From: Lates calcarifer
Lineage: Eukaryota; Chordata; Actinopteri; Centropomidae
Length of the DNA: 64,000 bases
Reading direction: 5' to 3'
Assembly (NCBI RefSeq): GCF_001640805.2
Contig: NC_066838.1
Location: 14,283,632 to 14,347,631 of the forward strand
Of the stretch, positions 63,457 to 64,000 are shown piece after piece. The notes below the pieces were generated by a model, which searched no databases, was not told the origin of the DNA, and saw only the letters and a program-made list of their open reading frames with translations. A program made the translations under genes and the position numbers. Within the stretch, counting starts at the first letter, position 1, and every line of letters begins with the position of its first letter.

Positions 63457-63780
63457 CTGGAGATGGCCAATGAAATACAGAACACCTTTTATAGGACACA
63501 TGCTTTTTATTTATTTTTATTTATCCCCTGTAGCATTCTCTCTTTCCCCCCCTCGCTCCACATGTCTAGGTCTCTGTCTCTCTCATTCTTGTTTCTCATT
63601 CTTGTTCTTTCTTTTTCATTCCCTCCTATTCTCCTCTCATCACGCAAAGCTACAGGAGGTGGCAAATGAAAAAGAGATCACCTTTTATAGGACACATACT
63701 GTACTTTTTATTTCTGCTGGTTGTTCTCTTCGTCTTTGTCTCTCTTTTTTCCATCTGTCTCTCTCTCTCTGTCTTCTCTC
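63457..63780 (+). repeat. Two diverged tandem copies, period ~194 bp
   Basis: 'ggagatggccaatgaaatac' then 'accttttataggacacatgc' (63459-63512) recurs as 'ggaggtggcaaatgaaaaag' then 'accttttataggacacatac' (63654-63700). Each copy is followed by a CT-rich stretch, so the whole unit seems duplicated. Confidence 0.75.
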
Positions 63781-64000
63781 TAGATGGGAGCTTTGACATT
63801 ATTCCTATGGCCCAAGGGCTTATTGGTAGAAGAGAGGGATAAAGAAAGTGAGTGGGAGAAATGCAGGGAAGGAGAGACTGTGTTAAAGATGCACAGAGTG
63901 GCATAAAGAAGTTGTGGGATATGGAAACATGAAGTCTTACTATATTTCTGAGTATTTCATAGTTAAAATGTGAGCATTGTCCTTATAATATATTCAATAT

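Larger units (their letters stand above)
29061..64000 (-). other. 5' side of tafa: first intron and/or upstream flank, no gene recognised
   Basis: The start-codon exon opens behind a splice acceptor, so at least one non-coding 5' exon lies upstream on the minus strand, at higher coordinates. I could not locate it. There is no obvious CpG island here, although 37071-37220 has C-rich Sp1-like stretches. The rest is repeats and unassigned sequence, itemised in separate entries. Whether the promoter is inside the window is unknown. Confidence 0.6.

Noticed and set aside
63289..63796. Two overlapping plus-strand frames of 126 and 148 codons
   Set aside because: They cover the duplicated unit and CT-rich low complexity; no domain.

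Overview
The window looks like non-coding chromosomal DNA of a ray-finned (teleost, probably percomorph) fish. It is AT-rich and has no bacterial-style gene packing. It carries a very high density of long (CA/TG)n, (GA/TC)n and other microsatellites. It also holds many decayed interspersed repeats of types I recognise from percomorph genomes. No operons, rRNA, tRNA or CRISPR arrays are visible, and almost all open reading frames are chance runs through dinucleotide repeats or repeat relics.

One real gene is supported: a TAFA (FAM19A) secreted chemokine-like neuropeptide gene on the minus strand. Its signal-peptide exon, with the start codon, is at 28960-29060. The next exon, at 855-1004, encodes the first half of the conserved cysteine-rich domain with six cysteines. 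Both exons have good splice sites, and both join in phase 1: the G ending the first and the TG opening the second make one Val codon. The intron between them is 27,955 bp. The remaining exons lie beyond position 1. A 5' UTR exon must lie upstream (above 29061), because the start-codon exon begins one base before its ATG behind a splice acceptor. Family assignment is firm. The paralogue (TAFA3-like or TAFA2-like) is not settled.

Layout: 1-854 is the start of the next tafa intron; 855-1004 is the cysteine-rich exon; 1005-28959 is the large intron. That intron holds interspersed repeats (2.8-3.9, 23.3, 25.7 and 26.4 kb), a LINE reverse-transcriptase relic (13.9 kb), a perfect 16-bp hairpin (19.9 kb), a complete-looking MITE (24.97-25.58 kb) and several repeat-free blocks that read like regulatory elements (17.3, 21.4, 22.5 kb). 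The signal-peptide exon follows, flanked on both sides by (TG)n in the sense strand. From 29061 to 64000 lies the 5' side of the gene (first intron and/or upstream flank). It has a second RT relic (33.0 kb), LINE/SINE 3' tails (25.8, 35.0, 57.7, 57.9 kb), repeated copies of one palindromic MITE family (37.7, 50.3, 59.9, 61.9-62.6 kb), another TIR element (48.3 kb) and dozens of microsatellites. No second protein-coding gene could be supported there.

I found no convincing new multi-gene system. The most interesting items are the split tafa gene, the UG repeats that sandwich its start-codon exon, the perfect hairpin, and the candidate regulatory islands. Repeat-family statements rest on recognition by eye, not on a database search.
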